64,000 bases of DNA. It comes from DAOUAG01 sp034432935. Lineage in GTDB: Bacteria; Chloroflexota; Dehalococcoidia; SM23-28-2; RBG-16-64-32. Positions 40,415 through 49,387 of this stretch are shown here, one piece after another. The notes below the pieces were generated by a model that ran no database searches, was not told where the DNA came from, and worked only from the letters and a program-made list of their open reading frames with translations. The position numbers and the translations under genes were made by a program. Positions within the stretch are counted from its first letter, which is position 1; each line of letters opens with the position of its first letter. Location: NCBI GenBank assembly GCA_034432935.1, contig DAOUBD010000054.1, positions 1 to 64,000 of the forward strand. Reading direction: 5' to 3'.

Positions 40415-41524
40415 ATGACGGCTGCCCAAGGGTTGGACCCAGAGGAGATCAAGTACTGGGTCGCCTTCCATCGCATCCCCGGCCTGGGCCGGGTCCGCTA
40501 CTCCGCCCTCCTCAGCAGGTTTGGCCGACTGGCTGACGCCTGGAAGGCAGGCCCTGCTGACCTGCGGGCCGCGGGGCTCGAGGACCGGGTTGTTCGAGCC
40601 ATAGCCGACGCCCGGCCCAGCATCGAGCCCGATGAGGAGATGGAGCGCCTGCATCGCGCCGGCGTGCGGGCCCTCTGCTGGAACGACCCCGCATACCCGC
40701 CCCGCCTGCGGGAGACGGAAGACCCGCCGCCGGTCCTTTACGTCCGCGGCGAGCTGCGGGAGAGCGACGAGTGGGCCGTTTCGGTGGTGGGCACCCGGCG
40801 GCCGACGCCATACGGGCGCCAGGTGGCGGAGGAGATCTCCTGCCAACTGGCCCACAACCGCATCTGCGTCATCAGCGGCCTGGCGCGGGGCGTCGACGCC
40901 ATCGCCCACCGGGCCGCTCTCCAGGCCGGCGGCCGCACCATCGCCGTCCTGGCCTGCGGCCTGGACATCGTCTATCCGCCGGAGCACCTGCGGCTGGCCC
41001 GCGAGATAGTCGAGAACGGCGCGTTGGTGAGCGACTATCCCCTCGGGACCCAGCCCAGGGGCGACTACTTCCCCAGGCGCAACCGTATCCTCTCTGGAAT
41101 GAGCCTCGGTGTCTTGGTGGTGGAAGGCGATCTGAAGAGCGGGGCGCTCATCACCGCCCGGTTCGCCGTCGAGCAGAACCGGGAGGTCTTCGCCATCCCC
41201 GGCAGCATCTTCTCACCGCAAAGCCGGGGCACCAACGCGATAATACAGCGTGGCGAAGCCAAGCTCGTCCAAAAAGTGGAAGATATCTTGGTGGAGCTGA
41301 ACCTGACGATGGTGCCGCAACAGCTTGAAATGACACAGCTCGTGCCCACAACTGATACGGAGGCCGACATTCTGCGTCACATCACAAAGGAGCCTGTACA
41401 TATAGACGAGGTCTGCCGCCAGAGCGGGTTGCCAGTGGCCACGGTAAGCAGTTTGCTTGCTATGCTGGAGCTAAAGGGCTTGATACGCCAGATGGGGCCG
41501 ATGGCCTATGTCCGGGCGCGCTAG
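40415..41524 (+). CDS. dprA: DNA-processing protein DprA
   Basis: A 369-aa DprA/Smf protein that loads RecA on incoming single-stranded DNA during transformation. An N-terminal helix-hairpin region (WVAFHRIPGLGRVRYSALL) precedes the Rossmann-like core with VVGTRRPTPYGRQVAEE, SGLARGVDAIAHRAAL, LACGLDIVYPPEH and FPRRNRILSGMSLGVLVVEG. The C terminus is a winged-helix domain (HIDEVCRQSGLPVATVSSLLAMLELKG, residues of about 335-360). ATG 40415 fits the promoter position; codons upstream of it would lie inside the -10. topA follows after 25 bases, a common dprA-topA-xer gene order. Confidence 0.96.
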   Translation: MTAAQGLDPEEIKYWVAFHRIPGLGRVRYSALLSRFGRLADAWKAGPADLRAAGLEDRVVRAIADARPSIEPDEEMERLHRAGVRALCWNDPAYPPRLRETEDPPPVLYVRGELRESDEWAVSVVGTRRPTPYGRQVAEEISCQLAHNRICVISGLARGVDAIAHRAALQAGGRTIAVLACGLDIVYPPEHLRLAREIVENGALVSDYPLGTQPRGDYFPRRNRILSGMSLGVLVVEGDLKSGALITARFAVEQNREVFAIPGSIFSPQSRGTNAIIQRGEAKLVQKVEDILVELNLTMVPQQLEMTQLVPTTDTEADILRHITKEPVHIDEVCRQSGLPVATVSSLLAMLELKGLIRQMGPMAYVRAR

Positions 41525-41549
41525 CAGAGAAGGCGGATGAAGGTGGTGC

Positions 41550-43865
41550 TTGTTGCCTAGGAAAGCGACGAGAGACAAGAAGGGAGAGGACGGCAAGACG
41601 GGCGGCTTCGGCCGCAGCCTCGTCGTCGTGGAGTCGCCGGCCAAGGCGCGTACCATCTCCCGGATCCTGGGCTCCGGGTATGAGGTGCGGGCTTCCGTGG
41701 GACACGTGCGGGACCTGCCCAAACGGGACCTCGGCGTGGACATCGAAGACGGCTTCCGGCCCAAGTACGTCGTGCCAAAGGAAAAGGCCCGCACCGTCCA
41801 GGAGATCCGCGAAGCAGCCCAGCGGGCCCGGACCTTGTATCTGGCCACAGACCCCGACCGGGAGGGGGAGGCGATCGCCTGGCATATCCTGGAGGCTGCC
41901 AGGTTGAAGGACGTGCCGCACCGCCGGGTGGTATTCCACGAGATCACCCCCGAGGCCGTGCAGGAGGCGTTCCGGCACCCTCGCGACATCGACATGCATC
42001 TGGTGGATGCGCAACAAGCCCGGCGGGTCGTAGACCGCCTCGTGGGCTACCGGCTGAGCCCCTTCCTGTGGCGGAAGGTGCACCGGGGGCTCTCGGCTGG
42101 CCGCGTCCAGTCCGTGGCCCTGAGGCTGGTAGTGGAGCGCGAGCGGGAGATCCAGGCTTTCCAACCGCAGGAATACTGGGTTATCGAAGCCCAGTTGGAG
42201 AAGGAGGGAGCCCCGCCTGCCTTCCGCGCCAAGCTCATCGGCTACGCCGGTCAGCGGCGAAAGCTAGAGGTCCCCAGCGCCGGGGAGGCCCAGCGCATCG
42301 GCTCCGACCTCCGTTCGTCCACCTACGGGGTCCTAAGTACCGATAGAAGGCAGCAGCCGCGCAAACCGCCGCCGCCCTTCATAACGAGTACCCTGCAACA
42401 GGAGGCCTCCCGCCGCCTCGGCTTCGCCACAAAGCGCACCATGGCTCTGGCACAACAACTGTACGAGGGGGTGCCCCTGCCCGAGGGCGAGGTCGGTCTC
42501 ATCACCTACATGCGCACCGACTCCACCCACGTCGCCCCGTCTGCCCTCGACGAAACCCGGCGCTTCATCGCCGAGCGGTACGGGCAGGACTTCCTGCCGC
42601 CTTCGCCGCGGCGACACCGTCAGAAGGTCAAAGGCGCCCAGGAGGCCCACGAGGCGATCCGGCCCACCAGCATCTTCCGCGAGCCTGAGTCGGTGCGCAA
42701 GTACCTCAAGCCCGAGCAGTACCGCCTCTACAAGCTCATCTGGCAGCGGATGGTGGCCAGCCAGATGGCTGACGCCATCATCGACGTCACGACTGTAGAT
42801 ATAGAGGGGGCGCCGCCAAACAGGAGGCCGTCATACCTCCTGCGGGCGGCCAACATGCAGATGCGCTTTCCGGGGTTCCGCCAGGTGTACGAGGAGGGCC
42901 GGGACGACGGAGAGGAGGAGGACCTGGGTAAGAACCCGCTGCCCGAGCTCGCTTCTGGCGACCCCCTGCGTCTGCTGGACATCGACCTCCAGCAGCGCTT
43001 CACGGAGCCGCCGCCACGGTATACGGAGGCCACGTTGGTGAAGGCGCTGGAAGAAAAAGGCATCGGCCGCCCCAGCACCTACGCGCCCACCATGTCCACC
43101 ATCCAGGAGAGGAACTACGTGGCCAAGGAGGGACGCTACCTCAAGCCGACAGAGCTGGGTTTCGTAGTCAACGATATCCTAGTGAGCAGCTTCCCCGATT
43201 TCGTGGACGTGGGGTTCACGGCAGAGATGGAAGATGAGCTCGATCAGGTGGCTGGCGGGGAACGCCCATGGCAAGAGGTGGTGGAGAGCGTCTACCTCCC
43301 CTTGGAAGATGCCCTGGCAAAGGCGAAGGCCGAGGTCCCGAAACAGGTGGAGGAGACGGGCGAGGCCTGCCCAGAGTGCGGCAGGCCCCTTGTGATCCGC
43401 TGGGGCCGTCGCGGCCGCTTCCTGGCTTGCTCCGGGTACCCCGAATGCCGGTTCACTAGGCCCCTGGATGGCACAGAGGAGTCAGGGCCGGAGATCACCG
43501 AGGAGAGCTGCCCCCAGTGCTCATCCCCCATGGTGATCAGGAGCGGCCGCTTCGGCAAGTTCCTGGCCTGCTCCAACTACCCCCGCTGCAAGGGAACCAA
43601 ACCCATGGGTACCGGCGTGCGCTGCCCCCAGGACGGCGGGCAGATGGTGGAACGCCGGTCCAAGCGAGGCAAACTCTTCTTCGGATGTGAGAACTACCCC
43701 AAGTGCGATTTCGTCCTCTGGAACCGGCCGCTGCCACAGCCCTGCCCCAACTGCGGCGGAATCATCACGGCGGCCCGGGAAGGCAAGGCACGGTGCACTA
43801 GGTGCGAATGGCAGGGGGAAGCGCCGCAGACCGCTCCCACCCCTGAGGCCGCCCCGGTGCCCTGA
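41550..43865 (+). CDS. topA: DNA topoisomerase I with four C-terminal zinc ribbons
   Basis: A 771-aa type IA topoisomerase that relaxes negative supercoils. The TOPRIM domain starts LVVVESPAKARTISRIL with the acidic DPDREGEAIAWH; the catalytic tyrosine is in VGLITYMRTDST. Four zinc-ribbon modules follow: CPECGRPL...CSGYPEC, CPQCSSPM...CSNYPRC, CPQDGGQM...CENYPKC and CPNCGG...CTRC. The third has Asp in place of its second Cys, so its metal site may be incomplete. Translation begins at TTG 41550 or TTG 41553, after AAGGTGG; no ATG is nearby. It sits between dprA and xer. Confidence 0.96.
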   Translation: MLPRKATRDKKGEDGKTGGFGRSLVVVESPAKARTISRILGSGYEVRASVGHVRDLPKRDLGVDIEDGFRPKYVVPKEKARTVQEIREAAQRARTLYLATDPDREGEAIAWHILEAARLKDVPHRRVVFHEITPEAVQEAFRHPRDIDMHLVDAQQARRVVDRLVGYRLSPFLWRKVHRGLSAGRVQSVALRLVVEREREIQAFQPQEYWVIEAQLEKEGAPPAFRAKLIGYAGQRRKLEVPSAGEAQRIGSDLRSSTYGVLSTDRRQQPRKPPPPFITSTLQQEASRRLGFATKRTMALAQQLYEGVPLPEGEVGLITYMRTDSTHVAPSALDETRRFIAERYGQDFLPPSPRRHRQKVKGAQEAHEAIRPTSIFREPESVRKYLKPEQYRLYKLIWQRMVASQMADAIIDVTTVDIEGAPPNRRPSYLLRAANMQMRFPGFRQVYEEGRDDGEEEDLGKNPLPELASGDPLRLLDIDLQQRFTEPPPRYTEATLVKALEEKGIGRPSTYAPTMSTIQERNYVAKEGRYLKPTELGFVVNDILVSSFPDFVDVGFTAEMEDELDQVAGGERPWQEVVESVYLPLEDALAKAKAEVPKQVEETGEACPECGRPLVIRWGRRGRFLACSGYPECRFTRPLDGTEESGPEITEESCPQCSSPMVIRSGRFGKFLACSNYPRCKGTKPMGTGVRCPQDGGQMVERRSKRGKLFFGCENYPKCDFVLWNRPLPQPCPNCGGIITAAREGKARCTRCEWQGEAPQTAPTPEAAPVP

Positions 43866-43911
43866 TGCAGCCTGAGTTAATCCGCCGCTACGGCGCCGCG
43901 TTCTACCTAGC

Positions 43912-44874
43912 GTGAGGGAGAGCCAGCACAGCCAAGTGGAACCGCCGGGCGCCAGCCTGATCGAGGCGTATATCCGCTACCTTACGGCCGAGAAGAACCT
44001 CTCCCCCTTCACCCTGCGCAACTACCGGAGCGACCTAATGGACCTGGCGCGCTACCTGCACGAGGTGGAGGCGCTGGACCTGCTGCATCTCGACCGCCAG
44101 ACCTTCCGCCGCTATCTGGCGAGCCGCAGGGAGGGCGGCTCCGCCACGGCCAGCCTTACGCGCAAGGCCAGCACCGCCAGGGGCTTCTACCGCTTTCTGG
44201 TGCAGGACGGCAAGCTGGACGCTAACCCGTTGGCCGCCGTCTCTGGGCCCAAGCGGGAGCGCCGCCTGCCTACGATCCTGGACAAAAAGGATTTGGTAGC
44301 CCTCATCGAATCGGCGTGCGAAGAGACGCCCCAGGGGCTGCGCAACCGCGCGCTGCTGGAGCTGATGTATGCCGCAGGCGTGCGCCTGAGCGAGGTGGTG
44401 GGCCTGGACGTGCGCCACCTGGACCTGGACGAAAGGCGTCTGTTGGTACGGGGGAAGGGCAACAAAGAGCGCATAGTCCTCTTCGGCGAGCCGGCGTCCA
44501 AAGCCCTCACCCGGTATCTGATCGAGGGGCGGCCGAAGCTAGCTTCCGGCGCGGAGCCGGCCCTTTTCGTGAACCGGGACGGCAAGCGGCTCTCAGGCCG
44601 CTCCATCCAGCAGATCGTGCGGCGTCATGCCCTCAAGGCTGGGCTGGACAAGAGGGTGTTCCCTCACCTTCTGCGGCACTCTTTCGCCACCCATCTCCTC
44701 GACGGCGGCGCCGAGCTCCGCGTCGTGCAAGAGCTCCTGGGCCATGCTAGCGCCTCTACCACTCAGATCTACACCCACGTGACGGAGGAACGTCAAAGGG
44801 AGACCATGGAGGCGGCCAGGCGGCGCTTGACGGAGATCATCCTGAAGGGGCGCAGAGGCAAGGGCAGCGCCTGA
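43912..44874 (+). CDS. xerC: Tyrosine recombinase XerC/XerD-like
   Basis: A 320-aa site-specific recombinase, probably for chromosome dimer resolution. The N-terminal SAM-like domain has YIRYLTAEKNLSPFTLRNY. All catalytic residues are present: Arg in AAGVRLSEVVGL, Lys in VRGKGNKERIV, His/Arg in FPHLLRHSFATHLL, His in LLGHASASTTQ and Tyr in IYTHVT. Its place after dprA-topA argues for a housekeeping Xer rather than a phage integrase. The start is GTG 43912, 46 bases after topA; XerC versus XerD cannot be told apart here. Confidence 0.93.
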   Translation: MRESQHSQVEPPGASLIEAYIRYLTAEKNLSPFTLRNYRSDLMDLARYLHEVEALDLLHLDRQTFRRYLASRREGGSATASLTRKASTARGFYRFLVQDGKLDANPLAAVSGPKRERRLPTILDKKDLVALIESACEETPQGLRNRALLELMYAAGVRLSEVVGLDVRHLDLDERRLLVRGKGNKERIVLFGEPASKALTRYLIEGRPKLASGAEPALFVNRDGKRLSGRSIQQIVRRHALKAGLDKRVFPHLLRHSFATHLLDGGAELRVVQELLGHASASTTQIYTHVTEERQRETMEAARRRLTEIILKGRRGKGSA

Positions 44875-44897
44875 GGCGGCAATTGCGTCCCGCAGGC

Positions 44898-44903
44898 TAT
44901 ACT
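44898..44903 (+). promoter_or_regulatory. -10 hexamer directly before aroQ
   Basis: TATACT at 44898-44903, preceded by GGC. ATG 44910 begins six bases later, at the expected transcription start, so aroQ could be leaderless. No -35 was recognised. Confidence 0.4.
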
Positions 44904-44909
44904 CTGGGC

Positions 44910-45356
44910 ATGGGCATGCGCATACTCCTGATCAACGGGCCAAACCTTAACACCCTGGGCGCCCGCGAGCCGGAACACTACGGCCGTGTCACCCTGGCCG
45001 AGGTGGAGGAACGGGTCCGCAAGCGGGGAACGCAACTGGGGGCAGAGGTCGTCTGCTTTCAGTCCAATAGCGAGGGGGAGATCATCGACTTCCTGCAAGA
45101 GCAGGCGCCCTCGGCCGCTGGCGTCATCATCAACCCAGGAGCTTTCACCCACTACAGCATCGCTATCCGCGATGCTCTGGTGGCTAGTAAGCTGCCCGCC
45201 GTGGAGGTGCACATATCGAACATCTACGCCCGCGAGCAGTTCCGCCACCATTCCGTCATCGCCGATGTCGCCCTGGGCCAGATCAGCGGGCTTGGCTGGC
45301 GGGGCTACTTGGCGGCCCTTGATGCCTTGGTCGGCATCCTAGAAGAGAAGGCCTGA
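44910..45356 (+). CDS. aroQ: 3-dehydroquinate dehydratase, type II
   Basis: A 148-aa dodecameric dehydroquinase, converting 3-dehydroquinate to 3-dehydroshikimate. The signature ILLINGPNLNTLGAREPEHYG holds the Asn/Arg/Tyr active-site loop; QSNSEGEIIDFLQE, INPGAFTHYSIAIRDAL and VEVHISNIYAREQFRHHSV complete the site, including the catalytic His. Starts at ATG 44910 or ATG 44916 differ by two residues. It supplies the pathway step missing from the aroE-aroC-aroKB cluster 11 kb away. The stop overlaps the next ATG (TGATG). Confidence 0.96.
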   Translation: MGMRILLINGPNLNTLGAREPEHYGRVTLAEVEERVRKRGTQLGAEVVCFQSNSEGEIIDFLQEQAPSAAGVIINPGAFTHYSIAIRDALVASKLPAVEVHISNIYAREQFRHHSVIADVALGQISGLGWRGYLAALDALVGILEEKA

Positions 45357-46468
45357 TGGCAGACCGGCTGGCCCGTCTGCGGGCCCGAATGGCAGAAGAG
45401 AACCTGGACGGGTTCCTAGTGGGCGCTCCCGTGGAGGACATCTTCCACACCCACGGGGCCAACCGCCGCTACCTCTCGGGCTTCACCGGCTCCACGGGAT
45501 GGCTTTTGGTGACGTTGGACGCGGCCTTCATCGCCGTGGACTTCCGCTATTTCGAGCAGGCCCAGCGGGAGGCTCCCGCCTTCAGGCTGTTCCAGGCCAA
45601 CGGGGGCATCGAGAAGTGGTTTGCGCAACTGGTGGGAGAGGCAGGCCTGGCCGGGAAGCGCATCGGCTTCGAGCCCGGTGACGTTTCCGTAGCCGCCCTT
45701 CAGTCCATGCGCAAGGCTTTGGCCGCGCTGCCCGCGGCGGAGCGGCCGAAGCTGTCGCCGGCGCCGCCTCTCGTCTCGCAGCTTCGCGCGGCCAAGGATC
45801 CGGAGGAGGTGGCCGCCCTCCAACGGGCGGTCGACCTGGGGGACGAGGCCTTCTCGGCCGTCGCCGGCAGGATCGAACCCGGGTGGACGGAGAAGCGGGT
45901 GGCCTGGGAGATCGAGAAGTACGCCCGGGAGCACGGCGCCGAGGGGATGTCCTTCCCCACCATAGTTGCCGCCGGGCCTTGGGGAGCCATGCCCCACGCC
46001 CAGCCGCGCGATTACCCCATCCGGGAGGGTGAGCCCATCGTCATCGACATGGGCGTCGTCGTGGACGGCTACTGCTCGGACCTGACGCGCACCATCGTGC
46101 TAGGAAGACCCGACCCGCAGTTCTACAGGATCTACGACATCGTCCTGACCGCCCAGAGGACGGCGGAGGAGCTGATCCGCTCAGGCATGACAGGGGAAGA
46201 GGCCCACATGCTGGCCCACAGCGTTATCGCCGAGGCTGGCTACGGAGAGAACTTCGGCCACGGCCTGGGCCACGGCGTCGGCCTCCTGATCCACGAAGCG
46301 CCCCGGCTGGCCAAGGCATCCAAGGACGAACTGGTGGACGGGATGGTGATAACGGTGGAGCCGGGGATATATATCACCGGCTGGGGCGGAGTGCGCATCG
46401 AGGACCAGACGGTGCTGGAGGGCGGCAAGGTGCGCGTGATGAGCCGGGCGCCGAAGCTGGTTCTCTAG
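45356..46468 (+). CDS. pepP: Xaa-Pro aminopeptidase (M24 family)
   Basis: A 370-aa M24B metallopeptidase removing N-terminal residues before proline. The N-terminal creatinase-like domain (LSGFTGSTGWLLVT) is followed by the pita-bread catalytic domain with metal ligands in VIDMGVVVDGYCSDLTR (Asp, Asp), FGHGLGHGVGLLIHE (His), VITVEPGIY (Glu) and VRIEDQTVLE (Glu). It begins within the aroQ stop and precedes efp; the aroQ-pepP-efp order is common in bacteria. A 6-bp stem lies between it and efp (46497-46514) without a T-run. Confidence 0.95.
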   Translation: MADRLARLRARMAEENLDGFLVGAPVEDIFHTHGANRRYLSGFTGSTGWLLVTLDAAFIAVDFRYFEQAQREAPAFRLFQANGGIEKWFAQLVGEAGLAGKRIGFEPGDVSVAALQSMRKALAALPAAERPKLSPAPPLVSQLRAAKDPEEVAALQRAVDLGDEAFSAVAGRIEPGWTEKRVAWEIEKYAREHGAEGMSFPTIVAAGPWGAMPHAQPRDYPIREGEPIVIDMGVVVDGYCSDLTRTIVLGRPDPQFYRIYDIVLTAQRTAEELIRSGMTGEEAHMLAHSVIAEAGYGENFGHGLGHGVGLLIHEAPRLAKASKDELVDGMVITVEPGIYITGWGGVRIEDQTVLEGGKVRVMSRAPKLVL

Positions 46469-46599
46469 GGCTCCCTATGGCTCTTGCCCGCTGTCTTGCC
46501 GGCCCAGCCCGGCAGGCCCTAAATTGATAGGAGCGGCCCTTGGCCATCTCTTAGGCACAGGGGCCTGGCTGTGATCCCTCAGAAAGGAAAGAGGACTGC

Positions 46600-47163
46600 A
46601 TGATCGAGACCGGAGACCTGCGCAAAGGGTCGACCATCGAGATAGACGGCACGCTGTACCAGGTGATTGAGGTCGAGCACCTCAAACTGGGCCGCGGCAG
46701 CGCCCAGGTCCGCATGAAGCTGCGGGACCTGCGGGCCGGCCACATCGTCGATAAGTCCGTCCAGGCCGGGTCCCGCTTCACCCGGGCCAGGGTGGAGCGC
46801 CAGCCTGCCCAATACCTGTACAGCGAGGGCGACCTGTACTACTTCATGAACACAGAGACGTACGATCAGTTCCCCCTGGACAAGAACCACCTGGGGGACG
46901 CCCTCAACTACCTCAAAGAGAACTCCACCTGCAATCTGTTGATGTATGGCAACGAGCCAGTGGGCATCGAACTGCCGGCGGCAGTCGAGCTGGCGGTGGT
47001 GGAAACCGAACCGTGGGTGCGGGGCGACACCGCCCAGGGAGGCACCAAGCCGGCCAAGCTCGAGACCGGCATAACGGTCCAGGTGCCTCTCTTCATAAAC
47101 GTGGGGGACGTACTTAAGATCGATACGCGCACCGGGGAGTACCTGGAGCGCGCCAACAAGTAG
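46600..47163 (+). CDS. efp: Elongation factor P
   Basis: A 187-aa EF-P that relieves ribosome stalling at polyproline stretches. All three beta-barrel domains are present; the C terminus has VPLFINVGDVLKIDTRTGEY. The loop that is post-translationally modified in other bacteria reads KLGRGSAQVR, with Arg32 at the tip where E. coli has lysine. Arg at this place is known in EarP-modified EF-P, but the surrounding loop is not the SGRN type and no earP-like gene is in the window. The ATG follows AGAAAGGAAAGAGG. xseA follows with its own promoter-like element. Confidence 0.96.
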   Translation: MIETGDLRKGSTIEIDGTLYQVIEVEHLKLGRGSAQVRMKLRDLRAGHIVDKSVQAGSRFTRARVERQPAQYLYSEGDLYYFMNTETYDQFPLDKNHLGDALNYLKENSTCNLLMYGNEPVGIELPAAVELAVVETEPWVRGDTAQGGTKPAKLETGITVQVPLFINVGDVLKIDTRTGEYLERANK

Positions 47164-47215
47164 GCCCGTCCCGGCGCCAGGCGGCCACCAGGCTCTCGAA
47201 CATCGCCGCCATCCG

Positions 47216-47224
47216 TGCCACAAT
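47216..47224 (+). promoter_or_regulatory. Extended -10 element directly before xseA
   Basis: TG-C-CACAAT at 47216-47224; GTG 47231 starts six bases after the hexamer, consistent with a leaderless transcript. No ribosome binding site is present. Confidence 0.4.
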
Positions 47225-47230
47225 AGCGGC

Positions 47231-48424
47231 GTGATCGAAGCCGTCCGCGTCTCATGGCTCACAGCCTACATCCGCGCGTTAGTGCAGGGCGACCTGCGCC
47301 TCTCCGACATATGGGTCGAGGGAGAGGTCTCCAGCCTGAGCCGCTCGCAGCGGGGCCACACCTACTTCACCCTCAAGGAGGGTGATTGCCAGATCCGCTG
47401 CGTAATGTTCCAGCGATCGGGCCGGGGGGCAGCCATCGAGAACGGCGCCCAGGTGTTAGCTCACGGCAGTGTGGACTTCTGGGAGGGCCGCGGTGAGATC
47501 CAGTTCGTCGTGGATTTCGTGCAGCCGGCGGGCGTCGGCCCCCGCCAGGCCGAGTTCGAACGCCTGAAGGAGAAGCTGGGGGCTGAAGGTCTTTTCGACG
47601 AGACGCGGAAGCGAAAACTGCCGGCCTTCCCCATGCGCATCGGAGTCGTCACCTCACCCACTGGCGCTGTCCTGCATGACATCTGCCACGTCCTGGAACG
47701 CCGCTGGCCGCTGGCGGAGGTGGTTCTGGCCCCGACACCTGTCCAGGGGGCCGAGGCGCCGGCGGGCGTCGCCGCGGCCATCGGCCAGATCAACCGCGAG
47801 CCGGGGATCGACGTCATCATCGTGGCCCGAGGCGGCGGCTCGATGGAAGAGCTGTGGACATTCAACGAGGAGACCGTGGCCCGCGCCATCTTCGCCAGCG
47901 CCGTGCCGGTGGTCTCCGCCATCGGCCACGAGACCGACTTCACCATCGCTGATTTCGTCGCCGATCTGCGGGCGCCTACGCCTTCTGCCGCCGCCGAGAC
48001 CGTGGCGCCCGACTGGCAGGAGGTCGCCCGGCGTGTGCAAAACCTCGCCGCGACGGCCGTGCGGACTTTGAGCGGCAGGGTAAGCCAGCGGCAGCACGAA
48101 GTCGACCGCTCTCTGCACCGCCTGCGCCTCTCGCTGCCGGACATTGGCCGGCATAAGGAAAGGATCTGCAACCAGGTGCGGCACGCCCGCAACGCCCTGG
48201 AGCGCGGCATAGAGCAGCGGCGGGACCGGGCCGGCGCCCTGGCCTCCTGGCTGCGCTCGCTGGACCCGAGGGCCACTTTGGCCCGGGGCTACGCCGTGGT
48301 TCAGCTTCGGGAGGGCAAGATGGCCATCACCAGCGTGCGCCAAGTGAAGGGGAAGGACCGCCTGGACATCCACGTCCGGGACGGGCGGTTCCCAGCGGAG
48401 GTATCCCGCCAGTATGGCTTCTAG
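47231..48424 (+). CDS. xseA: Exodeoxyribonuclease VII large subunit
   Basis: A 397-aa nuclease subunit that degrades single-stranded DNA from both ends. An N-terminal OB fold (LRLSDIWVEGEVSSLSRSQRGHTYFTLKE) is followed by the catalytic region with FPMRIGVVTSPTGAVLHDI, VIIVARGGGSMEELWTFNEE and SAIGHETDFTIADFVADLRAPTPSAAAE. A coiled-coil region and a C-terminal segment (DPRATLARGYAVV) complete the usual layout. Start GTG 47231 fits a promoter six bases upstream. xseB overlaps its end by 11 bases. Confidence 0.96.
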   Translation: MIEAVRVSWLTAYIRALVQGDLRLSDIWVEGEVSSLSRSQRGHTYFTLKEGDCQIRCVMFQRSGRGAAIENGAQVLAHGSVDFWEGRGEIQFVVDFVQPAGVGPRQAEFERLKEKLGAEGLFDETRKRKLPAFPMRIGVVTSPTGAVLHDICHVLERRWPLAEVVLAPTPVQGAEAPAGVAAAIGQINREPGIDVIIVARGGGSMEELWTFNEETVARAIFASAVPVVSAIGHETDFTIADFVADLRAPTPSAAAETVAPDWQEVARRVQNLAATAVRTLSGRVSQRQHEVDRSLHRLRLSLPDIGRHKERICNQVRHARNALERGIEQRRDRAGALASWLRSLDPRATLARGYAVVQLREGKMAITSVRQVKGKDRLDIHVRDGRFPAEVSRQYGF

Positions 48425-48719
48425 AGACCGCCCGGCGCAGGAGAGGGAAACCTTCGAGGCGCTGTACAGCCGCCTCGAGCAGACGGTGCAGCGCCTCGAG
48501 AACGGGGGCCTGACGCTGGAGGAATCCCTGGCCCTGTTCGAGGAGGGGATGGAGTTAGCGCGCCGCTGCCAGGAGATGCTGGACCGGGCCGAGCAACGCG
48601 TCATCCGGCTTCAGCAGGCCCTTAGCGACCAGTTGGGGGGCCCCCCTCCTGCGCAGGAAGCCGGCTACTTCGAGCCTGGGGAGCCGGAGGGCCTCCTCGA
48701 CGAGGCGGAAGAGCAATGA
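48414..48719 (+). CDS. xseB: Exodeoxyribonuclease VII small subunit
   Basis: A 101-aa XseB: the helical hairpin FEALYSRLEQTVQRLENGGLTLEESLALFEEGMEL is the full family domain, and the C-terminal 30 residues form an acidic Pro/Gly/Glu-rich tail. It overlaps xseA and the following PHP gene (ATGA), so all three are coupled. Confidence 0.93.
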   Translation: MASRDRPAQERETFEALYSRLEQTVQRLENGGLTLEESLALFEEGMELARRCQEMLDRAEQRVIRLQQALSDQLGGPPPAQEAGYFEPGEPEGLLDEAEEQ

Positions 48720-49387
48720 CCGGCGACATCACCGTTCGGGCAGATCTTCACACCCACACGTACTACTCGCCTGATAGCATCCTCTCCCCGCGCGATCTGG
48801 TGGTCCGCTGCCAGCAAGTGGGCATAGGATGCGTTGCCGTGACGGACCACAACACCATCCGCGGCGGCCTGGCCGTACGGGAGATGGCCGGCTTCCGCGT
48901 CATCGTTGGGGAGGAGGTGCGCTCCGCCGACGGTGAGATCATCGGCCTCTTCCTCTCGCAAGAGGTACCGCCGGGGCTGAGCGCCGGGGAGACCATACGG
49001 CGGATACGCGACCAGGGGGGCCTGGTTGGCCTGCCGCACCCCTTCGACAGCCTGCGATCTGCCCTGCGCCCGGAGCTAGCCGAATCGATGGCCGGCGAAG
49101 TCGACTTCGTGGAGGTGGTGAACGCGCGGATCGTAGTCGCAGTGCACAACAAGAGGGCCGCAGAGTTCGCCCGCAAGCACGGCCTGGCGGCCTCCGCGGG
49201 CAGCGATGCGCATTCTGCCCGTGAGGTCGGCCGCGCCTACGTGGAGATGCGGCCTTTCAGCGGGCCCGCTGACTTCCTGCCAGCCCTTAGGGACGGCCGC
49301 CCGATGGGACGGCTCTCCAGCCCTCTGATCCACCTGGTGAGCCGCTACGCCACACTGCGGCACAAGCTGGGATGGAACCCGCCGTGA
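48716..49387 (+). CDS. PHP-domain phosphoesterase
   Basis: A 223-aa PHP-superfamily metal-dependent phosphoesterase. Metal motifs: ADLHTHTYYSPDS, VTDHNTI, GEEVRSADGE, GLPHPFDS and SAGSDAHSAREVG. No polymerase or other domain is attached. Members act on nucleotides, pAp or histidinol phosphate; length and motifs do not choose among them. It is coupled to xseB upstream (ATGA) and to the formyltransferase downstream (GTGA), so a nucleotide-related role is plausible. Confidence 0.9.
   Translation: MTGDITVRADLHTHTYYSPDSILSPRDLVVRCQQVGIGCVAVTDHNTIRGGLAVREMAGFRVIVGEEVRSADGEIIGLFLSQEVPPGLSAGETIRRIRDQGGLVGLPHPFDSLRSALRPELAESMAGEVDFVEVVNARIVVAVHNKRAAEFARKHGLAASAGSDAHSAREVGRAYVEMRPFSGPADFLPALRDGRPMGRLSSPLIHLVSRYATLRHKLGWNPP

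Noticed and set aside
43912..44874. Phage or island integrase
   Set aside because: The dprA-topA-xer neighbourhood and lack of att sites or cargo indicate a housekeeping Xer recombinase.
46497..46514. Terminator between pepP and efp
   Set aside because: A 6-bp stem TGCCGG/CCGGCA exists but is not followed by a T-run; too weak to call.
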